The notes below the pieces were generated by a model. It saw only the letters and a program-made list of their open reading frames with translations. It was not told the origin of the DNA and ran no database searches. From Selaginella moellendorffii (lineage: Eukaryota > Streptophyta > Lycopodiopsida > Selaginellales > Selaginellaceae): a DNA stretch of 64,000 nucleotides. The DNA is taken from positions 1,543,048-1,607,047 of the forward strand of contig NW_003314270.1 of NCBI RefSeq assembly GCF_000143415.4, read 5' to 3'. A program made the position numbers and the translations under genes. Below, one piece after another: positions 12,086-23,346 of this stretch (the first letter of the stretch is position 1; every line of letters begins with the position of its first letter).

Positions 12086-12117
12086 TTTAGGGTTAGGGTT
12101 TAGGGTTTAGGGTTTAG
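12086..12117 (+). repeat. Interstitial TTTAGGG telomere-type repeat, left copy
   Basis: Four and a half units of the plant telomere repeat TTTAGGG, one of them shortened to TTAGGG, lie in the divergent intergenic region. The same run occurs in the other copy at 37127-37158, so it was in the ancestral element. Confidence 0.9.
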
Positions 12118-13345
12118 CAATTCAATAGCTTGATAAACATGCAAATACAGAACTTGATGCAAAATCCTTTGATATGTCACAATGCCCCTAGGACCATAAA
12201 CACATTTCAATAGAGAGGGTCCTTTCATTTCATAACTCCTTACGTAGATCTTGGTGAAACCAGAGTTAGTGAAGTTGGTTTCTTGTGATCTTGCATCTGA
12301 TTGTGATGTCCCTTTGCAGTGTCGATGGAAAGGTCAATGCACACCAAACTGTAGAATCTTGGAGCAAAATAACGGTCGGATCTATGGCAAATGCCCCTGA
12401 AACATTGTAAGGCTCGTGTGGTCTCATGTGGTGTCCGATCGAGATGCTTCTTTGCAGGGTCATCAAGAAGGACATTGTATACCATTCTGTAAAATCTAGT
12501 TGCGATCTAACGGTTGGATCTCCAGGAAACTCAAAACAATCTCGCGCGTGTCAGAATATTCTAGGAATATACTCTTATGTGCTCCTGAAAATGGCATGCG
12601 GCCCCACGCCATTCAAGAGATAATGCTAGATGACGCCGAGCATTTTTTGGTGCATTTTTTGGGATCAAAATTGCATGAGCCCACACGCTTGAACGTCACA
12701 TCAAATCCTCTGACAATTTATTTAGCTGAACATCTGGCATTTTTGGAAATACAAGATGCTTTGGAATATCCAATCATGCATGGTATAAATATAGTGAGGG
12801 TATTAAATGATATCCCAATCATGATCTTTCTTTTGGATTTCACGTGCATGCAGTCCGAGGAATGATGACGTTGCGGATTTCTTTTGGATTTCACGCATGC
12901 GCGCGCCGATCCAGAAATTAATGGTGGCACCCAAGTCCGAGGAATGATGACGTGGCGGGATTACCAACCGTCGTGACATTTCGCGCGTGTAAGGTTAGGT
13001 TTTGCATTTTGCTTCGTACTCGCGCTCGCATCGCGCTCCCACTCGCGCTCCCACTTCTCTATAGGTTTCTCGTGTGCATTGGCGTCCACTCACGCTTGCA
13101 TCACACTCGCGCTCGCATCGCGCTCGTGTGCATCGGCGTCCACTTCAAGACACACCTAGTTTGTAACTTCGCCGCCAACTCCGCCGCCCACTCCGCCACC
13201 CACACGCAGCCCACTTGGCGTCCCGGGAGATTTCAGTGCCACTCTCCAACTGTAAGTGGCAGAGTAGCCTTGCTGCTACGATCCGCTACACACACAATGC
13301 ACATTCGCCAGCGAGTCCGGTTGTCACGCCTCCATTCAGCTTCAA

Positions 13346-16300
13346 ATGGTAAGTCTTTTAGGCCAAGTAGAAAATGGCATGAGGCCACATGCCATTCAGT
13401 AGCAACATTGGTATGCACCGATTGGGCTTTCGAGTGCAGTCCGGTTACAGATGGCGTGTAGCCTCACGCCATCTTAGGATGCAGCCTCAAGACATCTGAT
13501 GCAGTGGTGAATGGCGTGTGGCCTCACGTTATTTCCAGCTACTAGCTTTTCATCTGTCAGCTCTAATTGTTGTGCATTTCTAAATAGGCGAGGAATTGCG
13601 TTCTTCTTCCAGCCACTGTCAATGTGGATGCAGAGAAGGGGGAGGAGCTCACCAGTTGGACTTTCGGGATGGAAGGCGAGGATCTGAGCCTGTACAACAC
13701 AGATGGTGGGAGAAAAGAATGCATGGGGATCCTCATCCAAGTGACAGACACTCCATGCAGTTCCATGCAAGAATATGGACTGGCACTTGTGGTAGAGACA
13801 GCGTCTGCCTTCAAGATCCACCTTGCACATCCTAGCGGTGGTCAAGCTCAAGCCGACGTCTGACTCTCCTGCTCCAAAAAAGAAGCTACTCAGTGATGCC
13901 ATTGCCTCGGGTTCGAACACTACACCCACCAAAAAGAAGAGCCGCAAAGAGCAGAAATCACAAGAAGAGGCAGCAAAAATCGTCGCAGATAATAGTACTT
14001 GTTACTATTCCAACAAAGTATATACAATCGACGTGAGCCGTATCGACATCCAAAGCAAATACAACCACAGGCTAGTATCTGATGAGTGGGTGGAGAAACT
14101 GAAGCAGAAGATGCTGGCAAGTCCAGTAACACCCGACATCGCAGACGTGATCCCCTACTACCGAACAATGAAGGGCGAGACGAGGTTTCCAGACTTGATC
14201 AATAGGAAGGTGTTGGACGATCAGAACATCCGGTTCTATGCCGTCTCCGGGCAGCATTCTAGCTTGGCGATGCAAGAGATAGTTGTGGATATTATGGTGG
14301 GCGAGGAGGTGAAGAAAGTCTTCAAGACAAGAGTTGTCCGCCTGATAAAAGGCAACTCGCCCCTCCGATCTATTATATACATCTCCCACGCGCAGAATGT
14401 CAAGCAAGAAACATACTACAAATCGGGTCTGCACGAGACATTGGCACGAACACGGAAGCTCTGGGTTCAACTGAAGAAGCCACAAAAACCAGGACAAGGA
14501 CGTGCACTAGCAACTAGCGCCTGGCAGGTAAGCCTCGTTGCATGTGGCATAGCATGTGGTCTCACGCCATTTCCATTGCAGGAATTCTCGAGTCTTCTCT
14601 CGAAAACACTGGGGGTCAATGACACACTCAGCATCCATAACATTCTACTCGCGACAAAAGTTGTTTTTGACAAATGGGTAGATGTGCTGAGGAGGTACCA
14701 TGACGGGGAGTTGCCAAACTCAATGGGTGTGGAGGACGGCCGGAAGCCCAATGATTTGAAGCTCAACGCCTTGCGTTTCTCGCGGTCTCTAGACGACGAC
14801 GACCTTCTGACAGTGGCTAATGCTCTTCTACGTGGTGAGGTAGTCTTCAACAAGACCAAAATGACTCCCGGCCATATTGTGACATACGAGGACTTGTGCA
14901 CGACTCTGAGAGCTCGTGCGCTATTGAAGGATTGGATCTTCGAGCAAGTGGCCGTGGAGAGGGTGAGCATCGACACCACGCAAGAGATGATGGAAGCACT
15001 GGAGTTGTCAAATGAAGACATCGACGAGTACGTGAAGGGGGCCCCCAAGTTCATCGATCTGCTGCGGGATGCCACGAAAAGTAAAGCTGAGAAGTTGGAT
15101 CAGTATCCAAATTTCATTAAGATTCAATGGAGCATATAATTACAGTTGCCAAAGAAAAACAGTATCTTCTCTGCGAACCTGGTGAGTACACACTTTAAGT
15201 TTAAATGTTATCTCACAAGCTCTATATGCAGGAGCGTGGCCACCCCCAGATGCTGAAACGGCGTTAACAGCTACTGTTGAAGATACCCATGTTGGGCCGA
15301 GCTCACAACCTGCACAAGGTAAGGTCACGTGAGGCCTCACGCCATTTTGATTATGGATCGTTGTGAATATTCAGACACGAGGACTGAAAAGCGCACTGGT
15401 GGCGCATCGAAGAAGGACAAACAGACAAGCAATAGGAAAAAAGGAGGTACAAATTATATTTGCAATGGCGTGTGGTCTCATGCCATTCCTTGCAGGAGAA
15501 ACTTCTTCAAAGGCAAAACAGGCAAGCACCAGCCAAGCTCAAACTGACAGTGGTCATAAAAAGCGAAAGCACGTTGGACAGTCGTCGAGATCAGAGGCGT
15601 TTGATTCGAAAAGGAAGAAGGGCAACGAAAAGATGATAGGTAATGCCTCGCGGTTATGGCGTGTGTGCTCATGCCATTCATTGCAGATCAAGGGCTGAGT
15701 GAAAGCAGGCAGTCACCACCTCATGACTCAGATTCCTATGGCGGACTCCCCTTCCCCAATCTCAATGGAAAGGTACAATGGATGAGGGAAGCTTTTCAAG
15801 TCAGGGCCACGTTTTTCTCATCTCCTCGTCTTCGAAGGGTGCAAGAACGTGCAGAAACCATGTTAAGACAGTCGGGTGAGGATACGGTCCTAGGTCACGC
15901 ACTAAAACAGGCTATGGATGTCTTGTATTTTGAGATGGAGACTCGGCCAGATGATTTTCCCAAGATGGTCCTGGAAGAACAAGCCATCCAGCCTGAGCAG
16001 CCTATGGAAGAAATGCAGGAGGGGGATGAGGAGCCAGAGAAAGATAATGAGCAGGAAGAGCAGAAGGACGAAGAGGAGGACAAAGAAGAGGAGGACGAAG
16101 AAGAGGAGGACGAAGAGGACTTGGATGGTCCTCACAATGGTGACGATCACAATAACGACGACGACGATAATGACGACGATGGCCAGCCTAAGGTGGCCAA
16201 AGAGCAGCAGAGGAAGGTCATACAAGACAAACCATCAGGTAAATAATAGTACATCCATTCCTAACCTTTTACCATTTCTAACATTGTCCATGTAGGTCGC

Positions 16301-18005
16301 AGAGCAAATGGTAAGTAGAGATTATTCAGTTGAATTTACAAACTCTAGCCTTTAGTGTCGAGGAAGGATAGTGCCAAGCAAGGGTCGAAACGTATGTCCA
16401 ATCCTTCAGAATCAGCAGTGCGCCCAAGTGATATCGGTCCTAGTTCCTCAATAGCAGTTGATGGTAAATACAGTATAGTCGATTCAATGTGCTAATGAGT
16501 TTGTTTTTAGTAGCACGGGAGGATACCATCTCAATCGAAGGGAGATATTTGGACATGCATATGGATCCGCCAGTGGACTCTACTTGGCTACAAGAGTCAT
16601 CAGAGCTGGTGGAGGCTACTATCCATATCAACGCCAAGCAAGCTGACCACGCTCCACTTGATGCTGCCCATACCACTGAGTCAATCTTGTCCACGTATCC
16701 AACTGACGGTGACCAGGCGCCATTGGACCCACATGAGGCTGCCCCAGCCGCCGAGCCGGTCGTATCCTCATTTCCAACGGACTCAACGTGTGCCCAATCG
16801 TCTGACTACGTGCCATTGGAACCTCCCTACACCGCCCCTGCTGCCTGTTCGGTCATGTCCACTTTGCCAACGGAGGCACCAGCTGAAATGGCGTGTGATC
16901 ACACGCCATCGGAACCACCCCATGCCACTATTGAGCCAGTTGTACCAGAGTCTACAGCTGAAATGGCATGTGCCCACACGCCATCGGATGCAATTGACCC
17001 CACATTGCAGAGGAGAGTATTTCCGCCCTTCACATTTCCTCAACCAAAACCCTCTCAACGACCATCGGGAGCAACATTCGCTAATATTGTAGATGGTAAA
17101 ATTGACTTGTACCATTTTTTATGCTGGCGCATTTCATTTCAGAGTCACGGTGAAGGTACTGTATCGTTTTTGATCTGAACGGTGTCCTTTTCTCCCATGA
17201 GCGTGGCTCGTCCTCGAATGTCATTGCACCCTCCAAAGCCTGCGGTCGCAAGTTGGTCAAAAGAGACAGATTCACATTAATCACACGGGAGAAACTGCGG
17301 GATCTAATAATGACCATGCAACACTTAAAACAGAGGGCCGGGTTCAATTTGCAATTGGGAGTTTGGACATCCATGATGCGCCACAATGCATTAACGTTGC
17401 TACAGATGATGCACGATCAGACGCGAGTAATATTACCATTTGACTTTCTCCTAACGTAGGAGGATTGCTTGACTATGGTCCATGTGAGGGGTAGCAAGCC
17501 CATCTTCGTCAAGCCAGAGGCTGTAGTGATGAACCGGACTGCTAGCTCAAGTGAAATCCTCATCATCGATGACTCGCCGATTAAAACTGCAGCGAACACG
17601 CACACATATGCAGTGCACCCCATCTCTTGCAGTATGGAAACTAGGGAGAAGAAACCGTATGTTCTGGGGGACCTTGCAAAACGGCTTGGAGCGATGGTGA
17701 TAGAGAACCGGCCAGTCCAGGAGGTGGCTGCAGAAATCAACCAAATGGCAGATGGAACGGTATATCAGAAGCCATTTGATCGGACAGACACCAGTCATCA
17801 TTTATGGCATGTATATTGTCTAGCCAAGCACTATCCGCATCTCCATAATCTGCTCAACCGGATGGGTTCTTCGACCACTGAACATGAGCGTGGATGTATT
17901 AGAGAAGAGATGGCATTACTATTGGGTTTAAATCCTGATAGTGTGGAGAGTGATGAAATTCCAAGATTATTGTATAGGCGTTGGAGGCAAAAAATAACAG
18001 TCTGA
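13346..18005 (+). pseudogene. ParB-like / HAD-phosphatase-like transposon gene, left copy (broken)
   Basis: This is collinear with the better copy at 38415-44041 and has the same splice sites. The ATG (13346-13348) is directly followed by an intron (13349-13587). Lesions relative to the other copy: 239 nt missing at about 13838 (frameshift), 724 nt missing at about 15125 (frameshift, removing the methyltransferase-like part), and in-frame TGA at 17151-17153 and TAG at 17457-17459 inside the HAD exon. The two nonsense codons are CGA to TGA and CAG to TAG, the C-to-T changes expected from cytosine methylation decay. The codon that is TAG in the other copy at 39725 is TAC here, and intron 4 keeps its CAG acceptor (15371-15374). 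It shows the ancestral state where the other copy is mutated. Confidence 0.75.
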
Positions 18006-18451
18006 GATGGCATGTATTTATTTAAAAATGTAACTTATTATGGCATGGGGTTCCATGCTATTGTATTAATATTAAAAGACAATTCTTTGAGAGGATTTGC
18101 ATTATACTAGAAGTGTTACAGCATGTTATTGGAAGTCTACGAAGTTGTTTTATTAATAATGGGAAAGTAAAGATTGAATGGGGACTTGGGCTCCACCTAG
18201 ACTCGGAGCAACTGAGCCAATATTAAAAGGATGGAAAGAAATTGGACGACGATGACAAGGAGAAGAGAGAGGTGAAGCAGTGGCAGGGGGAGGAAAAGTG
18301 ATTGAGTAGACATTTCCTTGTTTAAAATAAAATGGCATGTGCCTCAATGCAGTTGAATTTTGTTATATTTATATACTATATAAAGGTTTGGAAACCTTAT
18401 TTTACAAGTGGGATAATGACAATTCCCACTTTAACGAAATAGAGCTTTATA

Positions 18452-21400
18452 GTGGTCCATTATGCTAAGCTTAAGTTGGTACCTTATTTCCTTGAGTTTG
18501 CCCATAAGGTGTTGGAAAGGGTTGTAGCATTCATTTGCTATAGCTTGTCAGTTGATCCATTAGCACTTGGAGTAGATTGTTGGATGGAGAAGATGTGTAG
18601 TTGGGGCATTGACATCACTAGCACTTATGTTAGTGGAAGTGGCATTGTTATTTCAAGTGATGAGGAATTTTCCTTGGACCTTGATTTTTCTATGTCATTT
18701 TTCTTATTAGTGTTTTGGCTTCACATTGGATCTTGAAGGTGATTGAAGAAGAGTGTTAGTGCAATATGGATATCCGAAGATGTGGTCTTCGTGATCAAGC
18801 CTTGGATGTTCATTTTGCATTTTGCAGATGTCGGAGTTGGATATCGAAAATATGGGCAAAAAGATGTTCGATGCTTAAGCATATTATGGATCATAAGAAT
18901 CTGTGTTGAGGGGAATCTATGTGAAGTTGTTAGTAGAAAGAAGTTGGTTGAGTCTTGAAAGTTTGTATTCTTGGACTGAGAGTCATTCTTTCTCTAGGAT
19001 GGAAATTTTCCACAAATTTTCTTAGGCTTTTCCAATGGCTGATCTGTTGATCACTTTGCCGAAAACCATTCCGTTTTCGAAGGCCAGTACAACCTAGTGA
19101 AGGGGTTGGAATTGACTTCGGTTAACTTAGACTTTGGTAGGTAGTTTGTATGATGCAACCCGAAAGGGATGCTGACTTTTGGGGCTAAGGCAATTGAGTT
19201 GGATAGAGTCTAGAGTTGGTGTAGAAAAGTGGCTGTTGCGCTTTTCTAAGAAAGGTGACCCTTGTGCCTGTCTTCTATAGTGTTCTGCTTGGTGGTAGGT
19301 TGCACCTTGCATTTCATTAGACTCTATGAGAGTAGTGAGCTCTCACTGATCTTGACTTGGTCTTGGTGGCCCTGCGCCTTGGCTGAAGATAGTGATGTCC
19401 AACTTAGTTGTTTGAGGTTGAGATGTTGGTACTCGTACTATAGCTTTGTCTATGAGGAGGTTGTGTACCAATATGAGTCCATCTCATGGTCTTCACTTTA
19501 GTTTCGACTGAGTGTTGATCATGCATAGCTAGCCTCTTCAAGGCATACTCAGAGCTATTGACTAGGTGTGTTGGTGAGCTTATCGCAGTTGAGTTGGATT
19601 TGAGTGGTCATTTTTTTTGTGCTTGTCTATGAACTTTTATCTCATACCTGGGGTATTATGTTATGTTGGATAAGTATGTGACTTGATGACAAGAGTTGGT
19701 GTTTGGGTCTTGTGAACGCAAAGTTGAGGAGTGATTGTTAGTTGCTTTGCAATTAGTGATTACTTATAGACTTCATTAAGGACCGTTGACACTTGCTTTG
19801 CTCGATGATGATTTAGCAGTGATGGGCTTGCTTTACCGGATAGTATTGCAGAGGATTGTGTCGTTAGACTTACATGGGTTTTCCATGTTGGCATGTCGAC
19901 TCTATCTTTGTTGATATCATTTGGTTGCGTTTAGTTCGTGGTGTTGGATTTCATTGAGTCTTGGACGTGGTGATTCACTCCTTGAGGAAGTGTTATCTAT
20001 GACTGAGTATTGTTGAGAAATTGGTCTTGGATACTGAGTAAAGTATCTCTGACTTTGGTTAGCTTGGTTGCTAGAGAGTTTTGAGTGGTGATTCATTTTT
20101 GCTTTCTGCTAACTTTGTTTTGGTGTTGATGGCATTGAAGTGATGCTTTGTCATTGACATTGTTGATATTGAGATCTGAGTGAAATGAGATATCCTTCCA
20201 AGGATTGATATTAAGTTTCATTAGTCTTGATGAATATAGTGTTGATGATTTGGCTATAGCTTTGTGTTGTTGGCATTCGTGCATTTGCTAGTTAGCAACT
20301 GTGTTGACGTTCAAACGAACTGAGTGGCAAGTTGAGTTAGTTGTGTTCTAGACGAGATTATTTAATAGAGGGTTGAGCTTTAGCTTTTCCTTGAAAAGTG
20401 ATTTAGTCATGGACTATGCTAACTCTACGAGAGGAAGAGTTAGTGATCGATATTAGAAGATTGAGTCCTTGCTGGATTTGAGTTCGGGATATAGCGATCA
20501 TTAATGATTCTTTTTGAGCTTGTTATGAAGTGAGTTATGTCTTGCTATAGATGGATTCATGGAGGATCGTTTGATGATCACTTGTTGAGCATAGCTTCGT
20601 TATAGTTAGCTTTTGGATTGATGCAAATATGCTCTTCATTAGCTTTGGCATTATGAAGTTTGGCTTATGGATGTGTTGAGGAAGATATTGTGAGTTGCAT
20701 CACGATTTCTTCTTTCACATTGAAGTTAGCTTTTATGAAACTTGTGATCATTATTAGGCAAGACTTGGCTATAGGCTTCTTCGAGCTTTGGTTCTTTGAG
20801 TTTTATGCTCATTGTTCCATTTGTTAGAAGTTGTTGGGGAGGGCATTTTGGCTCATTAGCTTCAATGTTGAAGTTAGCTTTTGCATCTAGCAATCATTGG
20901 TGATGATTGAATATCATTTAGGATAGTTGATTATCCTTGTCAAAAGGTTTTGCTTGATTATTGTTGATATAGAATGATTTGTCATTCTTCGGGATGGTGG
21001 ATCCTTTCTTAGACGATGATTATGCATTTCTCTAATGATGGGATAATTGACGATTTTTCATGATAGTTGGTTGTTCTCTTTGATGGCTTTTGGCTTTTCG
21101 CAATACCACATGTTCTTTGTGGTTTGCTCTAGATTGGTCTCTTGGGTTTGAGATATCGATAGGATATTGCTGACACTTGCTCAAGTAACTTGAGTTCCTT
21201 TGTATTATTGACCGGGATCTATTCAGATTGGCTGGTGTGATGGTTAGCATGACTAAGTGTTTGTTGGTTCTACCACATTCATTCTGTTCTGTTGATTGTT
21301 GCTCAAGTTAGTTCTGGTAGGTTGGGAGGTTATTTCCTTTGGGTTATACATTCGCGAGCATTGTGCTTGTCAGTCAATGATGCTTTGTGTTCTTTGAGTT

Positions 21401-22212
21401 ATCTTTTGTAAATTGTTTAGCATACTGTCTACAATCTTCAGTAGTTAAGTTTTCTCATTGAGTTTACTTGATGATATACTTGCTATTGAATTTTGTTGGA
21501 TGGTGATTCCTATGTTTACAAATTGTGATGATCTTGGTGGTTCCTATCTACAATACTACTGGTTTATTGGATGATAACTTGCTTAGAATACTTTTGTGTT
21601 CTACTCTAAGATATAATCACTAGTAATTAAGCTTCTCAGATATCATTGTCTCTGACTTTGATATTGTCCATCTATTGATCTTTGAGTTTGGGCCAGTATA
21701 GGCAGACTGGCTTCGGCACTTCGTGTGCATGTTGAAATCTCTAGTCATGGGGTAGCTACTGTCGACTGGTCACATAACCCGCCTCTCTGTCGATGTTCCT
21801 TATTCCGTTGAAAGGGCGTGACCGTGTAAACAACTCTAAACTGCCTGTTGACAGTAGTCTATCTAAACCTTATCGACGGGTTTGGTTTCTTTGCTCAGGA
21901 GGGTTGGGGCCTCTGGCTTCTCTCTCTATGTCTCTGCGGGCAGGGCATATCACACTTTTGTAGCTGGGTGACACCCAGAGCAGCAAGGGTGGCTGACTCC
22001 ATTGGTCATTTCCTTGTCGGTGACGGCCGGAAGGTGTCTGAGCTGGTAGCGCATCCGCGTTAGACAAAGAGGTTGCCCCCTAACTCATTTCAGTTGGTGC
22101 ATTTCTCACATAGTGTGAGTACCGTGAACTTTTTCTGGAGTTGTTTCCTTGGCGGTATTCTAGACTCGCGTGTGCATCGACGAGGACGTCGATCTTCCCA
22201 AGGGGGGGAGAG
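18452..22212 (+). mobile_element. Element B internal region, second part (non-coding), with polypurine tract
   Basis: About 3.8 kb of T/G-skewed sequence that resumes element B after the transposon insertion. I find no gag-pol motif in any frame; phrases such as TGGTGATTCATT and TTAGCTTTTG recur loosely. It ends in AAGGGGGGGAGAG (about 22200-22212), a polypurine tract placed exactly before the TG of the 3' LTR. This supports a large non-coding LTR element mobilised in trans. Confidence 0.6.
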
Positions 22213-23346
22213 TGTCGCGAATGTGACTTCAGGTATCGAAAGTTACCTGTCGGCTAGTCCTTTCGGATATTCTTACCTTACTGCCACGACGGCAGGAGGT
22301 CGGTATTGCTAGACCCTTTATCAGTCCCTCTTGTGCTAGTGGAGTTAACTAGGCATTTCGAGTGTACTTAGACCGGACGAGCATAAGGATGGAATTCCTG
22401 CGTGTTATTAGCTAAGAATACTTAGCCTGGTAAGGAGTTCCTGTCTCGTTTTGTCTTGCACTTGCTAGTGACAAGAACCCTCGCGTATTGAGATTGGTCC
22501 CTCAATATCGCTGGATGATAGTTTACCGTGTCTGCCAAACACCCTCGCTATCATGCCCTTTGTGTTAGTCTCATTTCGGTCCCAAATGCTATTTATGGAA
22601 AGTGTCCAGATTTGCTCATTTGGCATATCTACGGAATGTAGAGATCGGCCTGAACACAATGGTGTTCATCCCATGTCCAAATTCGCAATCTAGGGACATT
22701 CCATATTTAGTAAGTTTTGAGCTTGTCTCAGAGACTAACTCCAGATACTAAGGGAGGCTTGGGGTGAAAGCCCAAAGCGTGTGTTCCTCAAGGGGGGGGG
22801 GCTATGGGGGGTTCCAAATGTATAGTAGGGATAGTGGGTAGGTCGGGCATGGCCGACCAACCTGAGGCATAGTCTAGCTTCCGCTTGCGTGCCTGTCCTT
22901 GTTCTGCGTCCGGCTTGGGTCTAAGCCCAAGTTCCATTCCATGCTAGCTGGTGGAGTACCCATACTCTCACGTTAGGCCACTGGTATGCCGAAATAGCGC
23001 CAAACTCCGTTTGGCTCCGTTTTGCGTGCTGGTCCTGGCATTGGGATGCTGGTTGCTCTAGGACTGTTCCAAGTCGCTCCGGGCTCCTGTCCTTTCGCTC
23101 CTTGGGCAATATGCTCGGGAGTTGCTCCGTGGTCCGGTTCCATCACTCCTTGGCGTCACGCTTGGGAGTTTGGCACCGTTCCTTCGTTCAGTGGCCCAAG
23201 GCCCTGAACCTCGGGTTCCTGTGGACACGTGGCATGTGACACGTGGCATCTGTCACATGGCACAAAGAGGGGTTTAGGTTCTGCTTCGTGGTGTTATCCT
23301 ATGGTAAATCACCATAGGATAAAGGGTCAAAACCACGTGCGCTACA
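22213..23346 (+). repeat. 3' LTR of element B
   Basis: A 1,134-bp LTR beginning TGTCGCGAATG after the purine tract and ending GTGCGCTACA, the same end as the 5' LTR remnant at 3738. It contains the LTR module GTGAAAGCCCAAAGCG, a G tract and AAATGTATAGTAGGGATAG (about 22764-22835). The next five bases, GCTCC (23347-23351), are the predicted target duplication; the matching copy should lie upstream of the window. Immediately after it, the gag of element D resumes, so B sits inside D. Confidence 0.85.

Larger units (their letters stand above)
10801..13345. promoter_or_regulatory. Divergent intergenic region of the DNA transposon, left copy
   Basis: About 2.5 kb separate the two start codons and hold no gene. 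It contains several 22-bp palindromes (list in the repeat entry), a telomere-type run at 12086-12117, and a tandem block of CCGCTCGCAACACCGCAACT units at about 11158-11230. There are two copies of a module (GCATTTTTTGGTGCATTTTT, then ATTGCATGAGCCCACAC) near 11700 and 12640, two copies of ACGCTTGAACGTCACATCAA, and CG-rich repeats of the type CGCTCGCATCGCGCTC at about 13019-13150 just upstream of the plus-strand gene. It probably holds both promoters and leader exons; I cannot place start sites. Confidence 0.5.
5185..18353. repeat. Dispersed 22-bp palindrome, left copy (20 sites)
   Basis: The half-site is ATGGCRTGWGG, followed directly by its inverted complement. Sites start at 5185, 6896, 6953, 10874, 10944, 10980, 11041, 11728, 12591, 13374, 13451, 13511, 14549, 15324, 15465, 15655, 16888, 16963, 18040 and 18332. 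The site at 16888 is a perfect palindrome; 5185, 11728 and 18332 are the weakest. They occur in non-coding DNA, in introns of the plus-strand gene, and in exons of both genes, where they appear as peptides like MACAHTP. I see none in the host elements or in the plant genes, so the motif belongs to this transposon. Confidence 0.85.
4955..18451. mobile_element. Left copy of the two-gene TIR DNA transposon, with TATA target duplication
   Basis: The element proper is 4959-18447. It starts AAGCTCTATTTCGTTAAAGT and ends with the inverted complement (24 bp including the following GGGA). It is flanked by TATA at 4955-4958 and 18448-18451. A second copy at 26479-44483 has identical ends and a different 4-bp duplication, AATT, so the boundaries are set independently twice. 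Removing the nested solo LTR and its duplicated target leaves about 11.4 kb. Two genes diverge from the middle: a minus-strand putative transposase (5575-10800) and a plus-strand multi-exon gene (13346-18005). Both are broken here: an 11-nt deletion and an LTR insertion in the first; deletions of 239 and 724 nt and two nonsense codons in the second. The 4-bp A/T-rich duplication would suit the Sola superfamily, but I cannot confirm membership. Confidence 0.85.

Noticed and set aside
14467-15075. 202-codon minus-strand frame, also at 39775-40383
   Set aside because: Shadow of exon 3 of the plus-strand ParB-like/HAD gene; low-complexity Ser-rich translation without motifs.
22036-22090. tRNA-like phrase GAGCTGGTAGCGCATCCGCG
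   Set aside because: It resembles a D-arm, but no acceptor stem or T-arm can be paired around it.
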